Part shown: one piece after another, positions 10,241-21,533 of the stretch
How the letters are laid out: each line of letters starts with the position of its first letter
How positions within the stretch are numbered: position 1 is the stretch's first letter
Source of the DNA: Xanthostigma xanthostigma
Lineage: Eukaryota; Arthropoda; Insecta; Raphidioptera; Raphidiidae
Reading direction: 5' to 3'
Length of the DNA stretch: 64,000 nucleotides
Assembly (NCBI GenBank): GCA_963575645.1
Contig: OY754468.1
Coordinates: forward strand, 7,068,001 to 7,132,000
The notes under the pieces: generated by a model
Seen by the model: the letters and a program-made list of their open reading frames with translations, nothing else
What the model was told of the DNA's origin: nothing
The model's database searches: none
Made by a program: the position numbers and the translations under genes

Positions 10241-11849
10241 CAGATCGACGGGTTTAGATTCAGATTCGGCTCGAGTACCCGTGTTCTGTTCTCAAGTAGT
10301 TTTGTGATGTTCAAGTGGCCATAGAGTTGTAAATGAAATATACATAGCTCCCTGTAAGGTTGTGAACTGGAGTATAGAGGTCAACAACTGTTGTTACAAA
10401 TCTCAAGTATCCATATCTGTGGTCGAAAATCAAAAACACTTAGGTCCTTTTTCGAAACTTCTTCTGATTCAATGCTTAGGTATATAACATTTTACCATTT
10501 CAACACCACTAGTGGGCAATTGTACTAATTTAGTTCAGAATTAACTTTTCAAAATTTTACAATATTTTTTTCGTTTTGAGGTCAGCTGAATTTTTTCAAG
10601 AAAGTTTTTTTAGAAATTTTTTTCTTAACTTTATAGTGTCGAAAAAATAAAAAAATCAGCTGGTCTTTTGTTCTGTAGATCTATCGGAAAGAAGTTAGTT
10701 AACTATGCATTGATTAATTTTTACCTGAAACGAATAGCACAGATCATATTGAATACTAGCCATTACCCGCGTCACCTCACTCGATATCAGGAATTTTCTT
10801 TTCTTTATTAAAATTACGTTGTTATAACAACGTAATTTTACTGAAAATATATGACGATTAATTTTATTTCTAAAATGACATTAATAATTTTGAATATTTG
10901 TCGAATGTAATAATTTATTATATCATGTTTGAATTTTCAGTATGCCTTTATAATTATATAATGTATAATATATATAATATATAATCTAGTTTTGAATTAC
11001 AGAATAAGTATAGAAATTCCCAGATGTGCACTGATTTTTCGCAACATTAGCGCCTTCTGGCGGCTCTTTATCTTCCGCCTAGCCTTCTGGCAATTTTTTC
11101 CCTACTTACTTGTACTATCTCCTATTATTCTGCAAATTTTCAGCTTTGCACCGAATGACCCCTACCCCTCCGTAGCCAGCTCTTAGACCATATTGTCTAT
11201 ATAATTCATTAAAACACAACTCTCACAGTATATGGATTTTCTAATCCGTTGGTATATATACAGACAACGGACAACCGTATCATATTATTATATGTAAAAT
11301 ATATTACAAACATACACTTCAATTTTATATTTGTATTGATTCTTAAGATTGCAGAATTTCGATATCTGGAAAAAAATATTGTCGTATTCAATACTGCCTC
11401 ATTAAATTAGTGACCATTGGCAACCCTGTTTATGATATATTACACAAATTGATAGATTGCAGGTATTGCAATGATCGTATTGAATCGGCGGATATTTTCC
11501 ACGGCAAATGGCAAACAATCAATATCCCCATAAAACTTAACACAGGTCATAAATCATAATCATTTTTTCGTTGTCAAACTGTCGATCTAAATTAGAATGG
11601 TCATTTTGGAGTTTGATTATTACGAAATGATTGAATGTGGCATTTAGATATGAAAGCGCATGATGGAACAAACTGCACGAATTTTGCGGAGGGCAAACAA
11701 TTCGTGCACGACTAAATTGTCTCAGTCGCAATTAAGGCAGGAATTCTTAGGGAGAAGTAACTTGAGACAGATCTTTATATATATATTAATATAGTGTGCT
11801 CACCAAAAGTGATAACAGTGTATCCTACTCATATATCTATTAATTAACT
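10241..11849. other. Gene-free; repeat D fragment and a perfect 32-bp palindrome
   Basis: 10490-10740 is repeat D (AACACCACTAGTGGGCAATT..., as at 35535). CTAGCCATTACCCGCGTCAC at 10757 is a Helitron 3' end in minus orientation. 10809-10840 is a perfect palindrome (TAAAATTACGTTGTTA and its complement). Nothing coding in the rest. Confidence 0.55.
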
Positions 11850-12140
11850 ATATTAATCATTGCCCATCTACTCAATGTGCGGTGAGTGAATGCAACAAAG
11901 CGTAGCGAAAATATATCTGCGTCTCTTTCTTCGATGTAATTCCCTGATTTCCCCCATGATAGGATTGGTTGATGTACTTGCATTCAATCTGAATAAAGTA
12001 TCTCTGTTTCAAAAACTGTGTCTTTTTCTATGACGCTAACATGGGCGTACCCAGCTTTTGGCTCAGGAGGGGGAAAATTAAAAATTTCTTACGCCGGGTC
12101 CCCCGTGCTTGTTTTGCCCTCCTGAATACGCCAGTGCTTA
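11850..12140 (+). repeat. Dispersed repeat E, copy 1
   Basis: Shares long text with 26525-26805 (inverted) and 33020-33240: CTCAATGTGCGGTGAGTG, GATTGGTTGATGTACTTGCA, ATGGGCGTACCCAGCTTTTG. The last 95 bp have ends CATGGGCGTACCCAG and GAATACGCCAGTG, a possible small hAT-like hairpin. Confidence 0.75.
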
Positions 12141-12421
12141 CGGCTTTTGAAAAAAGTTTTGTCTACTCTGGACTCTGGTTATAAAATATACCAACATCTG
12201 CCGGAAAATTTAAAAAATACATTTAGAATTAAAGAAATATTTAATATTAATGTTTAATATTTATGTTGTATTATGTAATTTTTGTTTTGACGTTTTGAAT
12301 TCCTATTTTTTTTCTGGTTGCTGCAAATAAACATCTATCTATCTATAGAAGTTTCACTCATAAAAATTATATGCTTTATATCGATTCATTAATTTAATGT
12401 GTATTATCTCTTTTATTACAG

Positions 12422-12533
12422 TCGGATGGACCAGGCAGCCAGAATCATGCTTTTCGCTGCAAAGTATTCAAGAAACCCAGACCGTGCCATTTGTGTCATC
12501 AGCCGATCCTGCACCAAGGCTCGTGCTGCAGAG
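12422..12533 (+). CDS. C1 (phorbol-ester type) zinc-finger exon, tensin-like
   Basis: A 112-nt exon between acceptor TTTTATTACAG (ends 12421) and donor GTAAGT (12534). It reads 37 codons plus one base: SDGPGSQNHAF, then KVFKKPRPCHLCHQ, then GSCCR. This gives H-X12-C-X2-C and the first Cys of the third pair of a C1 domain. Spliced in phase to 14001-14038 it continues V-C-K-Y-V-C-H-K-V-C. All C1 zinc ligands but the last Cys are then present, in order. Spacing between the second and third Cys is 10, shorter than the 13-14 of classical diacylglycerol-binding C1 domains, so it is probably atypical and non-lipid-binding. The wording (FKKP.PCHLCHQ) is most like the C1 domain of insect tensins, adaptor proteins linking integrin sites to actin; this is recall, not a search. 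Base composition is clearly richer in GC than the flanks. No upstream exon found. Confidence 0.8.
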
Positions 12534-14000
12534 GTAAGTTAACTTAATACACGAGCTGGCCTTGAAACAACACCGATACTGTATTCAAGCTCTAATATTC
12601 TTCTGTGACATTCTTCAAACCTTGATGAAACACACTGCAGTGTTGGCGAAACGTTAACAGACGCGTTGCACCAATCCGAAATAATTTGTTATTTAATATC
12701 ACTGTAGTTTTTTTTATGCAAGTTATGACCGATATAGGCGAGGAGCCAGCAATCCTGAAAGCTCCGTGATTAAGGATAATATAATTTTTAATGGAAATTG
12801 AAAGTTTACACTTAGACGAATAAGATGCGCTTGGTCGGCGTGGATTTTATTAGCCGAAAATGTTTTAAAATAAATTATATATTGTTAAATGTCTTTAATG
12901 TTTCCCTGTCATCGCGGATTTTGATCTTTCCTAGGTAATTTTGTGCAAAATTTCGTATTTTTTCAGAAAAAGTCCGGCCGACCAATGTTTCTTAGTCGGA
13001 AAGGTCCGGCAAACCTATTTAAATAATGACGTGATAGGGGGTACAATTTCTCTATTATCACGGAATCCTTTTTTTTTATTTAACGTGTTTTAATGTCAAT
13101 TTCAAAAATATCTTGGTATGCGTGTTTAGAAACCGCCGGAAGTATTGCGCATATCAGTTTTTATTATATGTTTATATAGTATATACAGAGTGTTCTACAA
13201 GCTCTTTGACAGATGGTAGGCTGCTTAATTTTAAACATATTTTTTTAATAAACACGTGTCCGATTCGTTTTTGTTTAGAAGTTACAAGCATTTAACCTTT
13301 ATTAACAATTAACAATAAAAATTGAATTTAAATGGTAATCACAAAAACAAAAACGAATCGGACCCATGTTTATTAAAAAAATATGTTTAAAATCAAGTGA
13401 CCTACCATCTGTCAAAGTTTGTCATAGAGCTGTATAGTTTCTTATATGTTGTATAATAAAAACTGGTATGCGCGATACTTCCGGCTGTTTCTAAGCACGC
13501 ATACCAAGGATATTTTTGATTTTGACATTAAAACACGTTAAATAAATAAAAAAAAGGATTCCGTGATAATGGAGAAATTGTACCCCCTATCACGTCATCA
13601 TTTAAATAGGTTTGCGGGACCTTTCCGGCTAAAAAACATTGGTCGGTCGGATTTTTTCTGAATAAGTACGAAATTTTGCACAAAATTACCTAGGAAAGAT
13701 CAAAATCCGCGATGACAGGGAAACATTAAAGACATTTAACAATATATAATTTATTTTAAAACATTTTCGGTTAATAAAATCCACGCCGACCAAGCGAATC
13801 TTTTTCGTCTATGTGTAAACTTTCATTAAAAATTGTATTATCCTTAATCACGGAGCTTTCAGGATTGCTGGCCCCGGACTAATAATAATTGCTCGTATTC
13901 CTCTCTAGAAACTATGACCTTGGACAAAATTAATTTTTTTGCGTCGCCGTCGATTTGAGAGTTCTTGTTAGCTGTACGATCTGATATTCTTTTGTTTCAG
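12534..14000 (+). other. Intron within the C1 domain
   Basis: 1467-bp GT-AG intron (GTAAGT to TTTGTTTCAG) after the first base of a Val codon. Nearly 80 percent of it is the palindromic element at 12733-13880. A hammerhead-like core sits at 12621-12653. Confidence 0.8.
12733..13880. mobile_element. 1.15-kb foldback element (family P1) in the intron
   Basis: Arms of about 530 bp pair across a short centre near 13311. CCAGCAATCCTGAAAGCTCC pairs with the complement at 13850-13870; GTGTCCGATTCGTTTTTG at 13255 pairs with ACGAATCGGAC at 13352. A second, broken copy of the right arm is at 15664-15912 plus 16645-16735. No frame of note, so non-autonomous. Confidence 0.85.
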
Positions 14001-14038
14001 TTTGCAAGTACGTTTGCCACAAAGTATGTGAAAGCAAG
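14001..14038 (+). CDS. C1 zinc-finger exon 2, tensin-like
   Basis: A 38-nt microexon between acceptor CTTTTGTTTCAG and donor GTAAGC. With the last G of the previous exon it codes VCKYVCHKVCESK, completing C-X2-C-X4-H-X2-C. It ends in phase 0. The short exon and the in-phase join are strong evidence of a real gene. The next exon should supply the last Cys; I did not find it to the right, so the following intron is probably long or the exon was missed. Confidence 0.8.
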
Positions 14039-14255
14039 GTAAGCGATCATCATCATTATATCTTCTCGTAGTTTTATTTTGTGCTTTGTGCCGCTACACA
14101 ACGTGCTTTGTGGCTTGACTCGTGCTTTTTTACTGTTAATTGTAATACGCTTTTACATTGCTCTCCGCGGACGGATGAGCCGCTTTATGCCGACGACTTT
14201 TTCGAGGACACGCAACGCTTGTAAAGTTTCGCGTAATCAAAGTTGGTGTGATTTA

Positions 14256-14643
14256 CAGTGGAACCTAGATTAACCGAGCCCGTTTCATCCGTATTAAACG
14301 AATCTTTGCGCGTAAAATCCCGAGCCGATTTAATAGGCTATTACATCGTTTTTTGAAAAGTGTTTTAAATGAATTTTTATAACCGACTAGTGCCATAAAA
14401 GCGACTTTTAATTTATCGTTATGAATTTTCGCGCGAAAATTCATAACGATAAATTAAAAGAGATAAATGTCCCATTCTGTATACGCAGTTAACGTCAAAC
14501 TTCATGTGAAGCATACGTAAGTAGAGTTGCGTGATGAAGTTTTGATGGATATCAGACTTGAGTCTGCGTACAGCCACTTTAATCAATCATAAGACCGAGT
14601 ACTAACAGCCGAGGACACAAACTTAACAGGAAGATGACGACTC
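14256..14643. mobile_element. Tigger/pogo-like left end and perfect 56-bp palindrome
   Basis: TA then CAGTGGAACCTAGATTAACC is a pogo/Tigger-type terminus; no matching right end was found. Inside, 14405-14460 is a perfect palindrome of two 28-bp halves meeting at GCGC (CTTTTAATTTATCGTTATGA start). Confidence 0.5.
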
Positions 14644-15585
14644 AAGGTTAGTAGAGTAGAGGCTGCCTCGTTTCTGTGAATAGTAGTGGGGCGATGACGT
14701 CAAATGATTGCGAGCCAATACACTTTAATATACAGTATGTAAACGCGTAAGGTGCACATAGGGAAATTAACATTGAGAAAAAATGACTGGATCAGAGTGA
14801 GCCTTGAAGTCTTGTTTTTCAATTTGACAGATAATATTCTTTTGCAAAATGAATGTGTATACTACCGAAGAAAATATTCAAATGATTACAACATAATCGG
14901 ACTTTTTTTAAATTCCCAAAAATACTTAAATATGGTGCGAGATCAAATATCTCCGCCTATTCGTGTTGAACCTAAAGACATTGGGTCACTGATTTACCAA
15001 CGCGCATACGTCATACCAGTCAGACAATTTTTGAATGAAATGTTTCCAAACAGATGGAGTTTTTTTATTTTTTTACAAAAAAATTAAAATAATGATTTAT
15101 AAGAGCTTTTTATTATTAAAAAAGCCAAGTAAAATAAAAATAAATAAAAATAAAATAGAATCCTCAAGATTACCACGATAATTCAATAGAAATTGCAGTC
15201 ATGGCTAACTCTGATTCAAGTATTTTTTCCCAATGCTAATTTCCCTATGTGCACCTTGCGCGTTTACATACTGTATACACTTTAAAAAGAAATCAAAAGA
15301 CGTATCAATTAATAAATTGTGAATATTCATCTGTATTAAATATGCCAACATAAAAATAGAAGAAAGCGAAGCAAAAAAAGAGAGAAACATCTGAAAGAAA
15401 AGGCAGAAAATAGTTAATTAGCAATATCTACCATTTCTTGAGCATTTTTTAATTTTTTGTTTATTTATATAGAATATAGATATATTTTTTAAACCTAAAT
15501 TTTATTATAAAAATAAAAATGTATCATTCCAACGCATACGCTGATTGATCAGATGGAATGAGGGAACCTCTACTCTACTAACCTT
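14644..15585. repeat. Nested inverted repeats around a transposase scrap
   Basis: Outer pair AAGGTTAGTAGAGTAGAGG (14644-14662) and its complement (15567-15585). Inner pair TACAGTATGTAAACGCG (14731) and its complement ending at 15275, extending over about 65 bp each with GTGCACATAGGGAAATTA. The loop holds the frame at 14752-15087. Confidence 0.65.
14752..15087 (+). pseudogene. Mariner-like (DUF4817-type) transposase fragment in a 111-codon frame
   Basis: Residues about 87-102 (VIPVRQFLNEMFPNRW) resemble the part of DD34-type mariner-like transposases just after the second catalytic Asp (VR.FLNE.FPNRWIGR). The first 80 residues match nothing I know and include sequence from the inner inverted repeat. 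The frame stops right after the match in an A/T tract, so no complete catalytic domain is possible. It could be a chance fusion of transposon scraps. Confidence 0.3.
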
Positions 15586-15663
15586 CGTTAATCGGTACGT
15601 AAGGAGGACTCATTTAACCAGAGGTTTATTAGATAGTAGCCAAAGGACGGCTAATAATTGTCT

Positions 15664-16735
15664 TTGATACTTCCGGCTGTTTCTAAGCACGCATACCAAA
15701 TATTTTTTAATACACGTAAAAAAAAAAAGGATTCCGTGATAATGGAGAAATTGTACCCCCTATCACGTCATCATTAAAAAGGTTTGCGGGACCTTTCCGG
15801 CTAAAAAACATTGGTCGGCCGGATTTTTTCTGAATAAGTACGAAATTTTGCACAAAATTACCTAGTAAAGATCAAAATCCACGATGACAGGGGAACATTA
15901 AAGACATTAAACAACATTCAACTTTAGTAACCCGTTGGAATTTTTGGAAAAAATTAATTCTAACCGATTTTATAACGATTTCTTTAGCGATACCAATTTT
16001 AGACAAACGTATAAAACCATATAACTTTTCCAATATTCAATCGTTATAAAATCGGTTAGAATAATTTTTTTCCAAAAATTCCAACGGGATACTAAAGTTG
16101 AATGGATTTGTGATTTTTCTGGCTTGGTCCGATCAGCGAAACCCGTTTGTGAAAAAAATGGTGCAATTTGCAATTACGGAATCAAAAAAAAAGTGATCGT
16201 TAATTACTCGAGAAGTAATTGACCGATGACGCTAAAGTTATTCATGCATGTTTGGGTCAACACAGACATCATTTTTGAAAATTTTCAGCCATCTACGTGC
16301 GGTCATTTTTTAGTAAAAAAATAGTGAAAAAAACGTGTTTTTTTAACTTTCGAGGCTATTTGCATGTTAACAGTTGCACTTAGCGACCTCTGTCAGTGCT
16401 CATTTTTTAGGAAATTTCATAAGAAACAACTTTCTCAATGCATATGCTATACTAAAAGTCAAGAGGAACGGAGATATTAAAAGAAATAGAGAAAAAAAAA
16501 CACTATTTTCGTCACTAATTGTTAATTATAAAATCAAGCACACCAACAATTTGTAAGCAAACTTAGGGGGTTGAACTACACCCTAAAACGAAGCGATTCC
16601 AACAATAATCTCGCCTGTGCCCGAAAAATACACCCAAAACTCCTTGGCCGTTTCGTCTAAGTGTAAACTTTCAATTTTCATTAAAAATTGTATTATCCTT
16701 AATCACGGAGCTTTCAGGATTGCTGACTCCTCGCC
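15664..16735 (+). mobile_element. Broken second copy of foldback P1, interrupted by about 730 bp
   Basis: 15664-15912 repeats 13480-13740 (TACTTCCGGCTGTTTCTAAG, ATTGTACCCCCTATCACGTC). 16645-16735 repeats the end of the arm (TTCGTCTAAGTGTAAACTTTC, TCACGGAGCTTTCAGGATTG). The segment between, 15913-16644, replaces about 60 bp of the arm. Confidence 0.75.
15916..16103. repeat. 188-bp inverted repeat
   Basis: ATTCAACTTTAGTAACCCGT pairs with ACGGGATACTAAAGTTGAAT; the arms (about 64 bp) also share ATTCTAACCGATTTTATAAC and its complement. It lies inside the insert in P1 copy 2. Confidence 0.85.
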
Positions 16736-17067
16736 TATAAATTTTAACATGGCAAGTTTTTTTCATTGGAATATTTCTTCAGATTCGAGAATCCGGGGGC
16801 TTTGGTGTATCCATCTTTACAAAATCCGATGTACCTCGCTAATAGCATCGGTTATACTGCAGCCTACATGTACATAATATACATTTTTTTTTGTGATCGA
16901 CAGGAGTGATGTAGTCGTCGTATAGGAGATGTCGTTGATCGATGGCTAAAATATCGTGACTTGTCATGCGATCGACACACTGTCAGCGACACTGTATTAC
17001 ATTTAAAATCTTCATATACACATTTTGTACATTGTTCTTTGAAACATCGGATTCAAATCTTGAAATA

Positions 17068-17424
17068 CAGTAATCCAGACTCCCGCTTGTTCGGTGATCG
17101 CTGTAATCCGGCCGGGAAATGGGGTTCGCGGGGGAGGCGGGCGGTTGTAGGTGCGGGCTGCCATGAGCCAATTCATCGTCAGTCTTTTGTTTATCGCCTT
17201 TCGTGTAGTACGTACAGTGTCAATTTAGCGCGCTCGCTAACATCATGGTTGTAATTTTAAACATGTACATTTTTGTCTTTATGCTTTAATTTAAAAATTG
17301 AGTAAAGAAACTAAGGTGAAACATGTGTTTTATTGCCATTAAATATGGCATACTATAATCCGGACGCCTCGATAATCCGGAAAGAGTCTTGTTTTTGCGT
17401 CTCCGGATTAACGAGACCCTACTG
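17068..17424. mobile_element. Tigger/pogo-like MITE
   Basis: Left end TA-CAGTAATCCAGACTCCCGC. Right end, reverse complement, CAGTAGGGTCTCGTTAATCC, followed by TA. TAATCCGG words recur inside (17103, 17356, 17374), as in pogo-type MITEs. The left terminus is diverged. Confidence 0.5.
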
Positions 17425-17979
17425 TAGTATATTACACCACACTGGCCGTGATGCCTGAGGCAAAGCCGGGAGCATCATGAAGCGCAGGGCAAGGTTATCA
17501 CACCTTCGGCCAGTGTGGTGTATACTATTTTTCTTCATACCTCGATCGTAAGCACGCTTAGTAAATACATTAATTAATTACGTATTAGTTCATAGAGATA
17601 TAAGTAACTAGAGTACGCTAGCGGGTATGCTTGCCATAAATGAAAGTGTCTGAAGTTCAGAGAGAGAACGCTGCAAACGTTCCGTATCATTATATATGTT
17701 TACTCAAATCAGCATTGTTTTGTATCATTAGTTACCATAGAGAAAAGGAATTTTTCTCTGTTTGAATTGCAGACACTTTCACGGCCCACTCACGTAGTCT
17801 AGTATAATATCTCTATGTATTAGTTACATAAAAATACAGATAAATTCCAAGCAAGCTTTGAATTTATACGTAAATACACAATTAATGACAGCTGTTCGAG
17901 ATTATTAGCTAAAATGCAATACGGTTGCTATGGAAACGATAGCTGATTGGTTGTTGCACATACTGCTAAACTAGCGGTA
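17425..17979 (+). repeat. Dispersed repeat B, copy 1, headed by a 103-bp hairpin
   Basis: 17425-17527: TAGTATATTACACCACACTG pairs with the complement at the right end, and the centre holds GATGCCTGAGGCAAAGCCG. Related hairpins lie at 32350-32475 and 46045-46170. The downstream text (TTCCAAGCAAGCTTTGA, AATGACAGCTGT) is shared with 46200-46370. Confidence 0.75.
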
Positions 17980-18268
17980 TGTGCTTTATTATCGCTTTGT
18001 GCATCAGAGCTGACTTTCGTTCATATAAGAAGTTATATCTAAGTTAATTTCACACAAAATCCATTCAAATTGACGCTTTTTGAAGAGAGGAGATTCTGAT
18101 CTATAAAACAGAACCATTTTTAAATCAATTAGAGTTCATAAATACTATTAAAATTGTAATTGAAAATCTCAAACAGCAGTTGTCGGTTGGTCTGTACGTA
18201 CGTACGTATGTACGTCACGACTCTACAGATCGCAATTTTGGTCGGATTGCCTTGGGTTATATTTTATT
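17980..18268. repeat. Dispersed repeat A, copy 2
   Basis: Close match to 1740-2023, including TACGTACGTATGTACGT and GCAATTTTGGTCGGATTGCC. It follows directly on repeat B. Confidence 0.8.
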
Positions 18269-18844
18269 CACTTTGTTTACTATCAGACCAGAACCCTATT
18301 TAAATTCACTAAAATGTGTTCAGTAGTTTAATTTTTATAAACAGTTAAAGCAAAAAAAATCAATATTTTTTTTAAGTTTTATTAATATCACACAAGAATA
18401 CTCACGAAGGAAAGTGTCTAGAAAAATATTAATTCCCAAACCAATTTTACAATTTTTTTTTCAAGAAATATTTTTAGCCAGGTATTCGTAGTATTTTCAG
18501 TTTTATTTTTGTATTATTATGATCCTTTGGGGGGTAATTACCCTCTTTACCCCCCTTCTCTACGCCCTTGGACTAATATGAAATTTACCCAGAACAGATT
18601 GTACGGCCAACGCGAGAGTAATGTACATATATTTATGCCGCACGCATGTGACATGGGTTTGGTTCTTCAGTATAGGATAGAAAGACACCCCAGCGTACAT
18701 ACCAATGGTGACATCAGTAGCGAAGTGTGTTTGGAAATTCAAGAACGCAAAACCATTTTATGTAAATCATCATTGTATCCGGGTGAAAAGAAACTCTAAA
18801 TGCCTGAACGGAACGTAACATACAGCCGATCAATTATTTCTTTA
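18269..18844. other. Gene-free stretch
   Basis: AT-rich, then a hAT-like GGGGGGTAATTACCC block at 18530-18560. The 96-codon frame at 18509-18799 is not convincing. Confidence 0.45.
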
Positions 18845-19323
18845 AGCCGGGTACTCATTAGCGAGCCGTAACCGTAACATGTGTGATACAGTAACGAAGT
18901 TCTAGTGTGTACGCGTGTTACAGTTTAGGCTCACGACGTCGCCGGAATGCTTTCACCGAGCGTACTCATTTTGCGAGCTGTAACTGTAACCAAACAGATA
19001 CAGTAACGAAGTTCTAGTGTGCACGAGAAGGCCAGTGGCCTGACAAGCCGGATTTATCCGCAGTTTCCTCTGACCATTCACTCATGACTATAAACTCGAA
19101 TATTCTATTGTTGATACAACAAACAAGTTACAACCTCTCCTCTTGACGTCCACAAGCGCACTGCGAGCGCCCTTTGATTCGCGGCAAAAACCGACAATCG
19201 TCGGCTCGCTGCAAGCGGCACGCGTACCGCTCGCAGCAGGCTTGCGAACCACGTACACACTATGTTTTTTGGTTACAGTACATGCAACGGTTACGGTTAC
19301 GGCTCGCTAATGAGTACCCGGCT
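18845..19323. mobile_element. PIF/Harbinger-like MITE, 479 bp
   Basis: TIRs begin AGCCGGGTACTCATTAGCGA and extend about 35 bp with GCCGTAACCGTAAC. TTA lies at 18842-18844 and 19324-19326. A block with GATACAGTAACGAAGTTCTA occurs twice (18886, 18986), a duplication of the left subterminal region. Confidence 0.8.
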
Positions 19324-19439
19324 TTAGCTACCACTTCTCTGGAATTTGAATGATAGATGAGAACGTTTACATTACTAGCTAACCAGTGTTGCCAGACTTT
19401 GAAAAAGAAATTATGTGATCAGGACCGTAAAAGTATACC

Positions 19440-19961
19440 GCAGGCCTGAAAATTGTAGTACCCAACCATAGTGTTCCGCAGACCATCTTATAGGACGTCA
19501 TGTAAAAATTAATAAAAGCATGCTTAACTATTTTATTTTTGATAGATCTACAGAACAAAATAACAGCTGATTTTTTTTATTTTCGAAATATTTCCGAAAC
19601 TATAAAGTTTAGAAACAAATTTAACAAAACTTGAAAAAATAAATAGATTAATAAGCCGTTATGAAAAGTATACTATTATTATATAAAAAATATCGTTATA
19701 GAATATATCTTTTCTGCGCATGCGCCGATTTTCTCCAAAAATAGTAGGGCACTTCAAATTTGCATACCAAACATCCTCCCAAAATTTGGTTTCAATTCGT
19801 TTATCCTTTTGACCTGCTCACAGACAAATAGATGCACAGTTTTTCCAAAAATATATTTTTTGGATTCGGGGGACCTCAAAACGAAAAAATATTCTTTTCG
19901 TAAACTCTGCGGTCTGAATAATCATAAATTCCACGCGGACGAAACCGCGGGTTACAGCTAG
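19440..19961 (+). mobile_element. Repeat D (inverted) with Helitron-type 3' end
   Basis: Reverse complement of 35535-35960 (GCGCATGCGCCGATTT, CCTCCCAAAATTTGGTTTCA). It ends GAAACCGCGGGTTACAGCTAG at 19961, a Helitron-like CTAG terminus followed by T-rich DNA after one G. The 5' end is not defined. Confidence 0.55.
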
Positions 19962-20392
19962 TGTATTGAATATAATAATATCCTCAATCAACGATATCTG
20001 CATGAGACATGTCTCATAGAAAGCGTATTGTGTTTTGGTAAACAGATTAGACGTGAATAATTTATATATTGTAATGACCTTTAATTTGTAGTTCATGTCG
20101 CGGCGTCTCTTTCTGCTTGTTGACGATAATTTATAATAAAATTAGCATAAAACGGCTCTCAAAACGCGTAATAATTGACACATTCATATACATGCACTCA
20201 TACATTACCATACGTATGTTTCCATTACAGTGAAACCTTCGAATTGTTATTAAATCGACTATAATATGGATTAAAGATCCGTATTATAGTTGTTTACATT
20301 ACAGTGGAACGGCTTTCACGCTAAATCGATTCCGAGCACTCGCAAGTCACATATCTATATATTTGTTTATTTAGGAGATATGGGCGTTTTTT

Positions 20393-20975
20393 AAGTAAAA
20401 CTTTTTACGCACGCTTGACTTGTGGAGTAAGCTGGTGAATGCGTGACGAGAGATTTACGGAAGTGTGATCGGGTGAGGTGAACGGAAGTTGAGAGGGAGA
20501 TATAAGTAAGTGAAGATAAAAAGAGGATGACAAATACTTCACTGGCTAGTGGCGCCATCAGGTGGCCCAAAATATAAGCAGTTCTAACAATAGAATGGCA
20601 CATACTTTACTTGTCAGTGACGCTATCGGGTGACAGAAAAAAGTTTTGTAAACCTACTTAACTTGCAGAGCTAAATAATATTTCATAAAGATTTACGCTT
20701 AAAATCCAACGAGAGCTAATTAATTGCAATGTATTACTTTTGTTTTCATTATCTTTATGTTTATATTTCTTTCTTCTTACATTAGACTATTCATTTCGTT
20801 CTTGAACAATTTTATAAATTAATATTTTGTTCAATACTTTAAATATTCTACGTTTAAAGTGAATAAAATTGTAAATTCATTTTAAAGTTCATATTTTGTG
20901 AATTTTCGGGTGAATAATAACAAATTATGGCCAGAAGAAGTTTTACTTCAGTCATCTGGTCTAAAGCACACTCGT
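20393..20975. repeat. Dispersed repeat J, copy 1
   Basis: Left CGCACGCTTGACTTG and right GAAGAAGTTTTACTTCAGTC, then TGGTCTAAAGCACACTCG. The same order is seen at 49163-49835, with near-palindromic GAAGTAAAACTTC at the ends. The AT-rich middle differs between copies. Confidence 0.7.
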
Positions 20976-21161
20976 TTTTATATTTTTTATCTTTCTACGG
21001 TAAAGCGTTTTTATTTTAACGCGAAAATATATAGCCCATGTCCACCCTGAAGGTCTCTTCTAAATATTGGTGAATTGAAATCGGATGAGTAGTTTCAGAG
21101 ATTACATCCTACATCCAAACTTACAAATTTTACCTCTTTACAATCTATATCTATCTATATA

Positions 21162-21533
21162 TCTACATATAATATATAAAATTCCCGTGTCACAATTTTG
21201 GCCGCGCTAATCTCCGAAACCAATGAACAGATTTTAATGAAATTTTGTAAATGTGTCTTGCGTGGTCCAAGTTAGACTATAGGATAGTTTTAATAAAATA
21301 TTTTGCATAAAATTACGGTGTTTTGTGAGAAACAAACATGTTGCTACATCTGATAGAATTTACTACTCAAAGTTATTAGTTCAGAAGCAAACAGAAAAGA
21401 GTGCTTTAGTACCAAGTAGCGACATCTGATAGAATTCGCTCAAAGCTATTAGTTCAGACGCCGGGCCGCCAACGAAATACATTTTGCAAAATTATATCTA
21501 TTGCACCCGGGTGAAACCGGAACGGACCGCTAG
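21162..21533 (+). mobile_element. Non-autonomous Helitron, 372 bp, both ends present
   Basis: 5' TC at 21162 followed by TATATAAAATTCCCGTGTC; 3' end GAACGGACCGCTAG at 21533, followed by T. The region with GCGACATCTGATAGAATT is partly duplicated inside. Fragments of the same family lie at 4318-4474, 8839-9117 and 27798-28160. Confidence 0.8.

Noticed and set aside
18509..18799. 96-codon plus-strand frame
   Set aside because: Begins in a G/C-run block typical of hAT debris; no recognisable domain.
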